Shown here: positions 52,802 to 61,792 of the stretch, piece by piece
Layout: each line of letters opens with the position of its first letter
How positions within the stretch are numbered: position 1 is the first letter of the stretch
Assembly (NCBI GenBank): GCA_028823415.1
Contig: JAPKBL010000006.1
Span: forward strand, 1-64,000
Source of the DNA: Mariniblastus sp.
GTDB lineage: Bacteria; Planctomycetota; Planctomycetia; Pirellulales; Pirellulaceae
Reading direction: 5' to 3'
Length of the DNA stretch: 64,000 nucleotides
The notes under the pieces: model-generated
Told to the model about the DNA's origin: nothing
What the model saw: only the letters and a program-made list of their open reading frames with translations
Databases searched by the model: none
Position numbers and translations under genes: made by a program

Positions 52802-53722
52802 ATGAACGAAATCAACGATGACAATTGGAAACTCAAAAGTCGAATCATCTTGCGCATGATTTGTATTCTTGGAGTGTTCCTTGTGACGGGTGCTGTCCAG
52901 GGGCAAACCACCGGCACCAACACGCTTCCGTTAAAGTTACCAGCATCCACTTCTGTTGCGGGTGAGGCAACGCCTGCCTCTCCAGATTCCAATAGCATTG
53001 AATCCGGACTGATCCCTGCGAAGACGAAAGTACAAGATCCCGTCCAGTTACCCGCTAATCAATTGCCGTTGCTGTCCGATGGTTCTTCTGACAGAGACCC
53101 CCGCCTCAAAGGGATTTTTGATCGGATTAAATTACTAAATAAAATTATTGAAGAGGACAAGAAGGGGCTGGAACCGGAGATTGCTGCTCCCACACCTACT
53201 CCTAGCGAGTTGATCTTTGGCAATCCAACCAATCTGGAAACCAATCCGGTTGCCAATCTGGAAACCAATCCGAAAGCCAATCCGGTTGCGGAGCCTAACA
53301 GCGATCCCGCGTCGCTACCTCCCTCGGGCGTACCCAGCGAGACCGCGGGAGGTTCGCAAGTCCTCGCTGAACCGGTTAATTCACTCGAGCTGGGAAATAG
53401 CCTGTACATGACCGCCAATTATCCAGCTGCTATTCGCAGTTACAGCATGCTCCTTAACCAGAAAATGGATAATCAGGATGCAGCCTGGCTGCGATTAATG
53501 CTGGGGTGTTGTTATCGCTATCAGGATGACTACAGCAATGCCGAATCGATCTTCCGAAATGTAACGAACCGACGTGGGGCAGGCGATTTTTTGATGAAAC
53601 ACACGACGTGGAATTTGCAGTATCTTGAAGAGCGCCGCAAGCGTCGGGATGATTTCCAGAGTGTCGAAGCTGAACTGGATGCCTTGATTTTAGAAATAAA
53701 TAATGAACCAACACAAAAATAA
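52802..53722 (+). CDS. Exported TPR protein with NLETNP repeats
   Basis: 306 residues from the ATG at 52802; GTG 52790 is also open. An N-terminal hydrophobic segment ends AVQGQ, so it is probably exported. A long, Pro/Asn/Thr-rich linker follows with tandem NLETNPxAN repeats at about 140-160, and a C-terminal TPR-like pair of helices (SLYMTANYPAAIRSYSMLL; AAWLRLMLGCCYRYQDDYSNAE) like those of the preceding gene. It ends overlapping the next gene by 20 bases. No family is recognised. It is probably part of the same operon and complex as the TPR-STN protein. Confidence 0.68.
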   Translation: MNEINDDNWKLKSRIILRMICILGVFLVTGAVQGQTTGTNTLPLKLPASTSVAGEATPASPDSNSIESGLIPAKTKVQDPVQLPANQLPLLSDGSSDRDPRLKGIFDRIKLLNKIIEEDKKGLEPEIAAPTPTPSELIFGNPTNLETNPVANLETNPKANPVAEPNSDPASLPPSGVPSETAGGSQVLAEPVNSLELGNSLYMTANYPAAIRSYSMLLNQKMDNQDAAWLRLMLGCCYRYQDDYSNAESIFRNVTNRRGAGDFLMKHTTWNLQYLEERRKRRDDFQSVEAELDALILEINNEPTQK

Positions 53723-54113
53723 TGCGGTGCAGCTAGAGCAACTGGTTGAGCAGGCCATAGCGCAGCTCCTCGAGAAATATCAGAACTTGGACCGCTTGGC
53801 CGACGAAATGCTACGGCGGCAAGCCAATTCCGAGTCGATTGAAGAGCAGATGAAGCGACTGAACCAAGGTAAGGTTGAAATTCAAGAGATTGAAGAAAAG
53901 TCGCGAAGTATCAAAGAGCAATATCGAGATACGCATCCTCAGGCTTCCGAAGCCATTGCAAGTTTAACCAAGCAAACGGCCGAGTTGCTGTTGGGGACGA
54001 TCAAGAAAATTGATTCTCTTGAGTTGCAGGCTCGCGAGGCTCATCGAAAATTGGTACCTAGCATCGACCAGGGTGTTCGAGTTAATCAGATGCAAAAAGC
54101 GTACGGCGGGTAA
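53703..54113 (+). CDS. Small coiled-coil protein, possible export chaperone
   Basis: 136 residues, starting inside the end of the previous gene (20-base overlap), so translation is coupled. It is highly charged and helical throughout with heptads (EEQMKRLNQGKVEIQEIEEKSRSIKEQY), and ends AREAHRKLVPSIDQGVRVNQMQKAYGG, similar in style to FlgN/FliT chaperones. There is no signal sequence, so it stays in the cytosol. A role as a chaperone for a flagellar substrate is a reasonable guess; a true family match is not visible. Confidence 0.6.
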   Translation: MNQHKNNAVQLEQLVEQAIAQLLEKYQNLDRLADEMLRRQANSESIEEQMKRLNQGKVEIQEIEEKSRSIKEQYRDTHPQASEAIASLTKQTAELLLGTIKKIDSLELQAREAHRKLVPSIDQGVRVNQMQKAYGG

Positions 54114-54188
54114 GAGGATTCGCCGCCCCCGACCGCCGGTGCAAGTCCTTCGCGGTGGGTTGATCCTAGTTGGATCGTAAAAAGTATA

Positions 54189-55295
54189 ATGAAAATTTCA
54201 TGCTCTTGTTCTAAACACAATATGCTCCCCGAATTAAATAACCAAATTCATGGAATGTCAGCGTCCCAGGACGAGGTGGCTGCGTTTAGTGTTGTCTTTC
54301 CTGGTGCAGAGGTGGCAAAAACAGAGTCAGCTCGCAATCCGGATTCCCGGGCTCGCAATATCTCCTTTCAATCGAAGATAATGAGTGAGTTTTTCGAGCT
54401 GGCCAAGCTCTACGCAAAGAGCTCTGCTACCGTGCTAGTGACGGGAGAAAGCGGCAGTGGAAAAGAGCTCTTTAGTCGACTCATCCATCAGCAAAGTGGC
54501 CGAGCGGAAGGACGATTTGTAGCCGTTAACTGTGCCGCCGTTTCCGAGTCGCTGATCGAGAGTGAGTTCTTCGGCCATGAAAAGGGCGCTTTTACTGGGG
54601 CTTCGATGGGGCGCGTGGGCTATTTTGAGCAAGCTCAAGGAGGAACAATTTTGCTGGACGAAATCAGTGAAATTCCGTTGGCGATGCAGGCTAAGTTGTT
54701 ACGCGTGATTGAGGAACAGGAAGTCCAGCCGGTGGGAAGTAACGTTGCCCGGCCAATTGACGTGCGAATCGTCGCGACCACCAATCGAGATCTTGGAGTC
54801 GAAGTCGCCGAAGGTCGATTTCGCGACGATCTGTTCCACCGATTAAATGTACTTGAACTCGATCTGCCGCCCCTGCGAGACCGCGTCTCTGATATTCCCT
54901 TGCTGGCCATGCATTTCGTGAACCTGTTTCAATCTGAATCGCGGACGGGGAAACTGCAAGTGGATAAGGAAGCTATGCAGTGGTTGTGCGAATACCACTG
55001 GCCTGGCAATGTTCGTGAATTACGGAACGTCATTCATCGAGCCTGCGTGATCGCGGTGGACGGAAAGATAGGTTTAAATTGCTTGGCGAAGAAAAATTGC
55101 CGATCCAAAGTGAGCGAAGTCGACGGACTTGCCGGTTTGACGCTGGCCGAAGTTGAGCGTCGTTTGATACTTGCGTCTTTATCAAAATTCCAAGGGAATA
55201 AACGACTGGCCGCTGACGAATTAGGGGTGACTGCCAGGACGCTCTCGAATAAACTCAAGGTCTATTCAGAAGAGAATAGTATCCAGACGGTCTAG
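54189..55295 (+). CDS. Sigma-54-dependent flagellar activator (FleQ/FlrC-like)
   Basis: 368 residues with no receiver domain. After a 60-residue N-terminus that resembles no known sensor, the AAA+ core has Walker A GESGSGKE at 86-93, GAFTGA at 133-138, the Walker B ILLDEIS region and [17 protein letters not shown], and ends with a Fis-type helix-turn-helix ([17 protein letters not shown], about 338-354). It is complete for sigma-54 activation and lacks a phosphorylation site. Embedded in the flagellar island, it is the probable activator of the sigma-54 promoters before flgF and fliK. The start is not fixed; ATGs at residues 12 and 23 are alternatives. Confidence 0.9.
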   Translation: MKISCSCSKHNMLPELNNQIHGMSASQDEVAAFSVVFPGAEVAKTESARNPDSRARNISFQSKIMSEFFELAKLYAKSSATVLVTGESGSGKELFSRLIHQQSGRAEGRFVAVNCAAVSESLIESEFFGHEKGAFTGASMGRVGYFEQAQGGTILLDEISEIPLAMQAKLLRVIEEQEVQPVGSNVARPIDVRIVATTNRDLGVEVAEGRFRDDLFHRLNVLELDLPPLRDRVSDIPLLAMHFVNLFQSESRTGKLQVDKEAMQWLCEYHWPGNVRELRNVIHRACVIAVDGKIGLNCLAKKNCRSKVSEVDGLAGLTLAEVERRLILASLSKFQGNKRLAADELGVTARTLSNKLKVYSEENSIQTV

Positions 55296-55407
55296 CTGTC
55301 TCGAGAAATCGTAATTTCCCCCGATAGAAAAACGCTGGTTGCCGTGGATGATGCGTTGGAGAGGGGACTTGGTTTTCGGTCGTCGAATGAAGGTGCTTGG
55401 GAGCGGA

Positions 55408-56094
55408 TTATTCGGCGGTGAAGGCGACGCTGGAAGTTGCCATTCCCTGAGAAATGTCACAGAATATTTTTTGACGGGTGAGAATTAAATCGTTTTCAAT
55501 CTCTGTCACCATTTTCACTAATTCGGTGAATGAATTGACTTTGAGCTTGGCCATTAACTGGGCGCGGTCCGATTCTACTGTTCGAAGCCCAATGTCTAGC
55601 AAAGAGGCCACTCGCTTATTGGGCTCTCCCGCCATCAAGTAAGTCAGAACATCTTTTTCTCGGTTGCTGAGAATTTGAAACACGGGATTGTCGTATGGTC
55701 GCGTTTCCCGCAATGTTTGCTCACTCAAAAACGCAGCTCGAAAAAACAATGCTAATTCGTTGGGTTCGAGTTCTTTCTCGATGGTGCCCATAGCCCCCGC
55801 GGCCCCCGCGATGAATGCAGCGCTCATGTGTCCCGGTGGAATGGCAATTAACAATGGGTTTTCTCGAGCGATGGAACGGTCCGTAAAATGCAACTGTTCT
55901 CGTTGCCAAAAATCAAAATCAACGATTAGGCAACGGGGGAAATGTTGTCTGCAGGCGCTGATTGCTTCGTCCATTTGGGAGGGAGCATAGATTTCAGCGC
56001 CAATCAGATTGGCTGCATAACTCATCCGATTCGCAAATGACGCATCGTCCGTTGCGTAAATAATCAATGAATTGGTTGGGGTGCTGAAAATCAT
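55408..56094 (-). CDS. NarL/FixJ-type response regulator with atypical receiver
   Basis: 228 residues. The receiver (about 8-125) has an acidic pair in ATDDASF (D16, D17), the phospho-acceptor D59 in CLIVDFDF and K107 in GTIEKELE, but the conserved Thr/Ser after beta-4 is replaced (IAIPPGHM), which may blunt signalling. A LuxR-type helix-turn-helix follows (about 143-200) with LSNREKDVLTYLMAGEPNKRVASLLDIGLRTVESDRAQLMAKL. It lies convergent to the sigma-54 activator and divergent to fliK, and may take part in flagellar control. No dedicated kinase is adjacent. Confidence 0.83.
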   Translation of the reverse strand: MIFSTPTNSLIIYATDDASFANRMSYAANLIGAEIYAPSQMDEAISACRQHFPRCLIVDFDFWQREQLHFTDRSIARENPLLIAIPPGHMSAAFIAGAAGAMGTIEKELEPNELALFFRAAFLSEQTLRETRPYDNPVFQILSNREKDVLTYLMAGEPNKRVASLLDIGLRTVESDRAQLMAKLKVNSFTELVKMVTEIENDLILTRQKIFCDISQGMATSSVAFTAE

Positions 56095-56523
56095 GGAACC
56101 GATGGCAACACGGGTTTAGTTGGCTGATCCGAAGCTTAGGCGCGTCGTCTAAAAAGCTTGGCTCATTATCTGCAGACGGTTGTTCGGAATTCGGTCAATT
56201 CTGTCAATAGAGATATCGGATTCGACGAATTCGATCGTGCCAAAGGCTGCTGTTTTTCCGATTGATTTGGCATGAAGCAGTTTGCTTTTTGGTGGCCGCT
56301 AGCAAATATATGCAGCGAACTAAATGATTCATCGGTGGCAAAACATTCCCTCCGTAGTGAAAGTCTTTCTTCACGAACCTGAGAATGACAAAACCAATTT
56401 GGTGTGTTTTCCCTGTTTTTACGGCTTGTAAGAGGAAAATGATAAAATAGAAATTTATGGCACTCGCTTTGCATAGGGAAAGAGTCCCGCAATCGTTTTT
56501 GAATTTTAACTGCGAAGCTTACA
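56095..56523. other. Promoter region between NarL-like regulator and fliK
   Basis: 429 bases. The right end holds a near-perfect sigma-54 promoter for fliK (56458-56472). A minus-strand frame (56166-56567) overlaps the promoter and fliK start and has no protein features. I see nothing else. Confidence 0.55.
56458..56472 (+). promoter_or_regulatory. Sigma-54 promoter of the fliK-flgD-flgE operon
   Basis: TGGCAC, five bases, TTGC followed by AT: an exact match to the sigma-54 consensus. The expected start is near 56484, 40 bases before the fliK GTG. It confirms that hook genes belong to the sigma-54 tier. Confidence 0.88.
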
Positions 56524-57621
56524 GTGCAAATACCCAGCCAGCCTATCGATGTGTCGTTCCGCGACAATGATTACGCGACGTCCGAAGATACCAATAATCA
56601 ACTGCCCACCGGTCGTACCTTTGATAGTTTTACCGAGGTCGTCGAAGAGTCCGAATTAGAATCGGACGGAATTTTAGCGGTAGCATCGCCAAAGGAGTTG
56701 GACGATGTGAATCGCGAGGGCCTGCTTCCGAATCCGTTGTCTGTTCAAGCCACGGGATTTGAATCTGAATTAAACATTCCCAACATCGTTGGCGTCTCGT
56801 TGGAGCGTGCGAGCTTTGTTGAACTGGCTGCTCATTCGGCACCGAGTACGCTTACCAAGAGCCTCGATGCGAGTTTGCCATCGCCTCTGCAGGCCGGTGC
56901 GGGGTCCCAAAGTTTGAATCCAACGGCTGAGAATTTACCGTTTCAGTCAGTCATGATCCACACGGCGGTTGAGGACGCAGTTGCACTTCAAGTGACCGAG
57001 TCTGAGATGTTGGATTCGGAGTTGTTGGGCGGTTTAAAGGCAATTGCCGGAGCGGGAGAAAGTGGATTTGAATTTTCGCAAGGAAATGAAAACGACTCTG
57101 GATCCTCTGAGCCTAACCTCAGAGCCGCTATCCCAGGCTTCATACAAGACTCTGCAGCGCCGTTACGACACCTGCCGGGAACCCTTGCAGTAACCGCTGA
57201 GCAGATGTCGACTGTGACCGAGACTGTAACGGACAATTTGGTTCAACAGATTCGATTAACAGAGCGGGGAGAGCAGAAACAAATGACCATGCAACTCCAT
57301 CCGAGTGAATTGGGGCAACTCACATTGCAACTCGATTGGGAAAAGGATGTCCTTCAAGTCAAAATTCTGGCAAGCGAAATGATCGCAGCAGATTTACTAA
57401 AGCAAAACAAATCGCAATTAGTTCAGGCGCTTGCTGAAAATGGAATCGATTTTGATTCTCTTGATATTAGTTATCAAAGTGAGCAATCGAACCAGCAGAG
57501 CGATGAAGAAACAGCGGCGAATTATTTGAGTGCGGATGTTTTTAATGAGCCGGAGGAATCGAATTCAAGCGAAAAGACGGTGACACGAGTTAGCTCATCG
57601 TTGATTGATATTCGGGTGTAA
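56524..57621 (+). CDS. fliK: Hook-length control protein FliK
   Basis: 365 residues from a GTG. The N-terminal two thirds are low-complexity and unordered, as in all FliK rulers. The C-terminal domain (about 235-325) has the diagnostic substrate-switch motif: RGEQKQMTMQLHPSELGQLTLQLDWEKDVLQVKIL followed by ALAENGIDFDSLDISY. FliK measures the hook and switches FlhB from hook to filament export. It starts the fliK-flgD-flgE operon; FlhB is encoded 3 kb to the right. The family is diverse but the C-terminus fixes the call. Confidence 0.88.
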   Translation: MQIPSQPIDVSFRDNDYATSEDTNNQLPTGRTFDSFTEVVEESELESDGILAVASPKELDDVNREGLLPNPLSVQATGFESELNIPNIVGVSLERASFVELAAHSAPSTLTKSLDASLPSPLQAGAGSQSLNPTAENLPFQSVMIHTAVEDAVALQVTESEMLDSELLGGLKAIAGAGESGFEFSQGNENDSGSSEPNLRAAIPGFIQDSAAPLRHLPGTLAVTAEQMSTVTETVTDNLVQQIRLTERGEQKQMTMQLHPSELGQLTLQLDWEKDVLQVKILASEMIAADLLKQNKSQLVQALAENGIDFDSLDISYQSEQSNQQSDEETAANYLSADVFNEPEESNSSEKTVTRVSSSLIDIRV

Positions 57622-57696
57622 AAGCTGGTGCGTAAGAACTTATAAACTGGGTTTGACGCTCAGAATACAGATAAACAGTAACCTTGGGAGGTCGTG

Positions 57697-58056
57697 ATGC
57701 CAGGAATAACATCGCAATTAGCAACCAATGATTTTCTTACCTTGCTAACCGTGCAACTAAAAAATCAAGATCCGATTGAGCCGGTCAATCAGGAAGATTT
57801 CATCGCTCAGCTCGCGCAGTTTTCACAGCTAGAGCAGACTGAGGCGTTGAATACTAATTTTGAGCAGCTGTTGGAGACGACGCAACTCACGCAGGGAATG
57901 AACCTCGTAGGGAAGCAGGCTTCGTACACCGATGCTTTAACGGGGGAGAAAAAGTCAGGGATTGTTGAAGAATTAATTGCAAATCAAGGTCCCGCCAATT
58001 TATTAATCAACGGCGAACGTGTTGGCTTGAATTTAATTTCTGGCGTCACGATTTAG
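57697..58056 (+). CDS. flgD: Hook-cap protein FlgD, short form
   Basis: 119 residues from the ATG at 57697 with GGGAGG 5 bases upstream; an overlapping GTG lies at 57694. The N-terminal FlgD signature is strong (LATNDFLTLLTVQLKNQDPIEPVNQEDFIAQLAQFSQLEQTEALN). About 100 residues of the C-terminal FlgD (tudor/Ig-like) part of E. coli FlgD (231 residues) are missing. The ending after residue 85 is short and contains GKQASYTD. It should still cap the growing hook. It lies between fliK and flgE. Confidence 0.9.
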   Translation: MPGITSQLATNDFLTLLTVQLKNQDPIEPVNQEDFIAQLAQFSQLEQTEALNTNFEQLLETTQLTQGMNLVGKQASYTDALTGEKKSGIVEELIANQGPANLLINGERVGLNLISGVTI

Positions 58057-58184
58057 TTTTCTACATTTATGATTCCGATCACAATTTGACGGGCGGTTTT
58101 CGATTTGCTTGCTATTCCCGATGGCACGTGAATCAAGTGTTAGACGACCGCAGTCGAATTTAACTTTCAATTAGAGAGATCCAG

Positions 58185-59825
58185 ATGAGTAAGAGTTTAA
58201 TTACCGGTGCGACTGGGCTATTAGCCCACCAGCAAAAACTTGATGTTGTTGCGACTAACATTGCCAACTTGAATACGACCGGATTCAAATCACAGCGGGT
58301 TCTGTTTTCAGATCTCATCTATACCGACCGAGCACCTGCCGTGGGTGCCTCCGGAGATGCCGACGGAGGCGTTAATCCGATCCAAGTCGGTAATGGTGTT
58401 CGCGTTGCAGAGGTTTCGCAAAATTTCACACAGGGAGTTTTGAACGCGACCAGTGGTGAATTTGATTACGCGCTCGACGGTGACGGTTTTTTTGTCATTA
58501 ATGGAAACCAACAAGCGTACACTCGGGATGGATCGTTTTCGGTCGACTCCTCCGGTTTTCTGGTAGATCCTGCCACCGGTGGGTACGTTCAGCGCTTCGG
58601 TTCCAACGGCGAAGCAACGGCGACGGAGCCGGGCTTTCAGATCCCTGGAGATACGAGGATTCAAATTCCGCTCGGCGCCAGCGTGCTCGGGAAAGCCACA
58701 AGCACTGCTGAGTTAATCGGTAACTTGCCAAGCTCGGCGGTTCCTCCGCTTGCTGAAGTGTTGACGACTTCCTATCCACTGACAGCTGCAGGTGCAGCTG
58801 CCCTCCCAACGACCTTGTTAAACGATCTCGATTTCAACAACGTGGCTTACATTCTTGGTGATTCGATTGACATTATAGGCACCAACGTCGACGGCTCGTC
58901 TTTTTCTGCGAATCTGCCTGTCGGCCCTGCGACCACGGTCGACGACCTCATTAATTCAATTAATGGCAGTGTCATCGGAGCTACTGTGACGCTTGACGGC
59001 ACGGGGAATTTGCTGGTGACCGCAGATGCTACCGGCGACGCTCTGTTGAGCGTGCAGTTGGCGGACAATGCTGGCAATACAGGCGAGACTCGCTTTGAAG
59101 ACGCAATTTTTGTGGTCGAAACGGATGGAAAAGCAGGGGATACTGTCGATTCGACATTGCAGATTTTCGATTCTCGTGGTGAGCCGCATTTATTGAATGT
59201 CACTTTTGAGAAGACGGGGTTTAACACCTGGGCAGCAAATTTTTCATCGAGCGACCCTTCGGTAACACTCAGCGACGGACTGATCTCAGAAATTCGATTT
59301 AAAGAAGACGGATCGTTCCAGATTATGAACGGAACCGGATTGGGGGATGCCAATATTGAGGTGCAGATCGCCTCGATCGTGGAGCCTCAAGAAATTGAAG
59401 TTTCCCTAGATCGACTTTCCCATCTTGCGACCAATTATTCTGCCACGTTTCAACAAGATGGATTCTCTCCGGGAACGATTGTAAAGATGAATGTGTCGGC
59501 TGACGGTGTTCTGTCGGGGATTGCGAGTAACGGTCGAGAAGTGAATGTGGCTCAACTTGCGATTGCAAGATTTTCGAATAAACAGGGACTCGAAAGTCTC
59601 GGTGACAATTACTATGGTCAAACGGTCAACAGCGGCACACCCGATATCGGGCTTGGAGCGGCTAATGGAAGAGGAGCGGTTCGCGGTGGACATCTTGAAT
59701 CATCCAATGTTGACGTTGCTCTCGAGTTCACTCAGTTGATTATTGCTCAACGAGGATTCTCAGCTAATGCCAGATCGATTACCGTTGCGACCGAGGTCTT
59801 GCAGGAACTTAATAATATCTTCTAA
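58185..59825 (+). CDS. flgE: Flagellar hook protein FlgE
   Basis: 546 residues, against 402 in E. coli. The N-terminus is the rod/hook motif (MSKSLITGATGLLAHQQKLDVVATNIANLNTTGFKSQRVLFSDLIYT), the core has YALDGDGFFVINGNQQAYTRDGSFSVD, and the end is conserved (GGHLESSNVDVALEFTQLIIAQRGFSANARSITVATEVLQELNNI). The enlarged middle domains (about 180-400) are variable. It makes the hook and ends the operon that starts with fliK. A hairpin follows at 59845. Confidence 0.95.
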   Translation: MSKSLITGATGLLAHQQKLDVVATNIANLNTTGFKSQRVLFSDLIYTDRAPAVGASGDADGGVNPIQVGNGVRVAEVSQNFTQGVLNATSGEFDYALDGDGFFVINGNQQAYTRDGSFSVDSSGFLVDPATGGYVQRFGSNGEATATEPGFQIPGDTRIQIPLGASVLGKATSTAELIGNLPSSAVPPLAEVLTTSYPLTAAGAAALPTTLLNDLDFNNVAYILGDSIDIIGTNVDGSSFSANLPVGPATTVDDLINSINGSVIGATVTLDGTGNLLVTADATGDALLSVQLADNAGNTGETRFEDAIFVVETDGKAGDTVDSTLQIFDSRGEPHLLNVTFEKTGFNTWAANFSSSDPSVTLSDGLISEIRFKEDGSFQIMNGTGLGDANIEVQIASIVEPQEIEVSLDRLSHLATNYSATFQQDGFSPGTIVKMNVSADGVLSGIASNGREVNVAQLAIARFSNKQGLESLGDNYYGQTVNSGTPDIGLGAANGRGAVRGGHLESSNVDVALEFTQLIIAQRGFSANARSITVATEVLQELNNIF

Positions 59826-59844
59826 GCGTCGAATTGGTAACGAA

Positions 59845-59870
59845 GGGTTTCACGGTTGATCCGTGAACCC
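59845..59870. terminator. Hairpin between flgE and flhB
   Basis: GGGTTTCACGG and CCGTGAACCC form a 10-base stem with one bulged T around a short loop. It lies in the 91-base space between convergent flgE and flhB. There is no clear T run, so termination by this stem alone is uncertain. Confidence 0.4.
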
Positions 59871-59916
59871 ACGCCGGTGGTCGAATTCGAAGGTGTCGTA
59901 CTGGAGAGCGAATGGG

Positions 59917-60981
59917 TCAAGCGGATTTGCGATTTAGTTTTTGGATGTAGTTGAGTATTTCGGCGACCGTTTGATAAAGTTCCAGTGGAATCTCTTGTCC
60001 GATATTAACGTTTGCATATAAAAATCGGGCGACTGGCTTCCGCTCGACCACAGCCACGCCGTTGTCTTTGGCAATCTTGATAATCTTTTTTGCCAGAAGA
60101 TCGGCACCTTTGGCCACAACGATCGGTGCTGCAGATACACTAGGGTCGTACTTGAGAGCGACTGCGAAGTGTGTTGGGTTGGTGATCACTACCGTCGCAT
60201 CGGGCACTTCGCGTGCCATTCGTTTTTGAGACATTTCATTTTGAATTTTCCTAATCCTGGCCTTCAACTCGGGACTTCCTTCGATATCCTTTTGCTCGTC
60301 TCGGATTTCCTGTTTGGTCATCATCAAATCTATGTTTTGTTTCCAGATTTGAAAGCCAAGATCTCCAATGCCGACCGCCACCATGAGCAATGCAGTCACC
60401 ATGCCGATTTGTAAGATAATGCTGGTGCCGACGGCAAGCATGTGTGGGTAATTGCTGAATCCCGAAGTGACGATCTGTTCCATGTGTGCCATCGTAATCC
60501 AGTAACCGGCAACGATAATCGCAATCGTTTTGAGAATTGCGACGGCACCACGATTAAGGGAACGCGTGGAAAAGATCCGTTTCAATCCGGATTTTGGAGA
60601 GAGTTTATTCCATTTGGCCTCCAACGGCTTCAAAGAAATATTGAATCGGGTCTGGAGGGCGCCGACGATGATGGTCATTACCATCAGGGGCAACATGAGT
60701 CCCATGCAAGCAACGCCAACCTTGGTGACGTGCCGTCGCAAACTGATTAAGATCGAATCTGGATTTTCGATCATGGGGTTGAAAAAAGTGAGGCTTTCTC
60801 GGATGGAGTCGAGCAACGCTTTAAAAAACCAATTGCCCATCAGCATGAAAAAACCGACCGCCGCAAGAATGATCAGGCCACCGACCAATTCTGAGCTGTA
60901 CGCAATTTGGCCATCTTCGAGCGCCCGTTCCTTGCGCCGCTGTGTTGGCTGTTCTGTCGGTTGATCGTTGCGTTCGGACAT
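59917..60981 (-). CDS. flhB: Flagellar export protein FlhB
   Basis: 354 residues, close to the enterobacterial 382. Four membrane helices lie within residues 30-205. The cytosolic part has the self-cleaving motif NPTH at 268-271, almost the same position as in Salmonella (269-272), within VVITNPTHFAVALKYDP. FlhB switches export specificity from hook to filament after FliK acts. It is the last gene of the fliI-to-flhB operon. A short tandem repeat separates it from fliR. Confidence 0.96.
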   Translation of the reverse strand: MSERNDQPTEQPTQRRKERALEDGQIAYSSELVGGLIILAAVGFFMLMGNWFFKALLDSIRESLTFFNPMIENPDSILISLRRHVTKVGVACMGLMLPLMVMTIIVGALQTRFNISLKPLEAKWNKLSPKSGLKRIFSTRSLNRGAVAILKTIAIIVAGYWITMAHMEQIVTSGFSNYPHMLAVGTSIILQIGMVTALLMVAVGIGDLGFQIWKQNIDLMMTKQEIRDEQKDIEGSPELKARIRKIQNEMSQKRMAREVPDATVVITNPTHFAVALKYDPSVSAAPIVVAKGADLLAKKIIKIAKDNGVAVVERKPVARFLYANVNIGQEIPLELYQTVAEILNYIQKLNRKSA

Positions 60982-60995
60982 TACCGATTTGTTTT

Positions 60996-61027
60996 AGGAG
61001 TTTAGGAGTTTAGGAGTTTGGGAGTTA
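60996..61027 (+). repeat. 8-base tandem repeat between fliR and flhB
   Basis: Unit AGGAGTTT three times (60996-61019), then GGGAGTTA, which contains the complement of the fliR stop codon (TAA, 61025-61027). The unit does not keep frame. It fills most of the fliR-flhB spacer and could change spacing by slippage. Confidence 0.75.
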
Positions 61028-61792
61028 CTGATAGTAAGAAAAAAATTGTTCCAACTGAAATAGGTAGATGCGAAAGTGAGTTTCCATTGATTTAATGATA
61101 ATCGGGAAAAAAACAATCAGGCACAGGATGCCAATGCCACTTCGCAATGTCATACCAACGGAAAACAGGTTGAGCGTGGGAGCGGCTTTATTAAGAAGTG
61201 AGATGGCGATGGTCAAGATGAATAAGCTGACGCCAATCGGGGCCGCTATCATGCTTCCGTGAGTAGTAAGTGAACCAGCCATTTGAGTCAATAGCTCTGT
61301 TGGCAGGTCCGTGATTTCAATTTTGCCACCGATGTTGATCAGTGAATAATGCACGATTCGAACGAGGAAATGATGGAGGTTTAGGCCGAAAAAAAGTAAG
61401 ACGGCAAAGGTTTCAAAGATGGTGGTGACGAGCGTGGAGGAATCTGATGTGCCGGGACTGGTGACGGATGCCAACGAAAGTCCAACTTCTTGGCCAATGT
61501 AGGCGCCGGCAATTTTTGCCTGAACAAACATGAATCCCAGTAGCATTGCCAGCAAAAGACCAATCGTAATTTCTTTGGCTAGGAATAAAGTCGATGTCAC
61601 GATGTCGATCTGGTTGACATAGAATAATTCTTGCGGAAGAGCGCCGAACCAAAATACGGTTAACGACATCGCGAGTCCAGCTTTGACAAGGTGAGGTAGC
61701 TGGCGTTGCGCAAAAATTGGAAGAAACGCGACGAATGCTGAGACGCGTGCGAGGATTAATATGAAATTAAATAATTGATGCTCAGCCGTCAT
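61025..61792 (-). CDS. fliR: Flagellar export protein FliR
   Basis: 255 residues, matching the usual 264. Several membrane helices and FliR features are present: FILILARVSAFVAFLPIF, LAKEITIGLLLAMLLGFMFVQAKIAGAYIGQEVGLSLASVTSP, FLRIVHYSL-like FLVRIVHYSLI and RSGIGILCLIVFFPIIIKSM. It forms the tip of the FliPQR channel. The start overlaps the fliQ stop by four bases (61789-61792). Confidence 0.95.
   Translation of the reverse strand: MTAEHQLFNFILILARVSAFVAFLPIFAQRQLPHLVKAGLAMSLTVFWFGALPQELFYVNQIDIVTSTLFLAKEITIGLLLAMLLGFMFVQAKIAGAYIGQEVGLSLASVTSPGTSDSSTLVTTIFETFAVLLFFGLNLHHFLVRIVHYSLINIGGKIEITDLPTELLTQMAGSLTTHGSMIAAPIGVSLFILTIAISLLNKAAPTLNLFSVGMTLRSGIGILCLIVFFPIIIKSMETHFRIYLFQLEQFFSYYQ

Noticed and set aside
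56166-56567. Minus-strand ORF of 133 codons upstream of fliK
   Set aside because: It covers the fliK promoter and start codon and has no protein features.
58122-58137. TGGCACG just before flgE resembling a sigma-54 promoter
   Set aside because: The -12 GC is missing (GTGAATCAA follows); flgE is already in the fliK operon.
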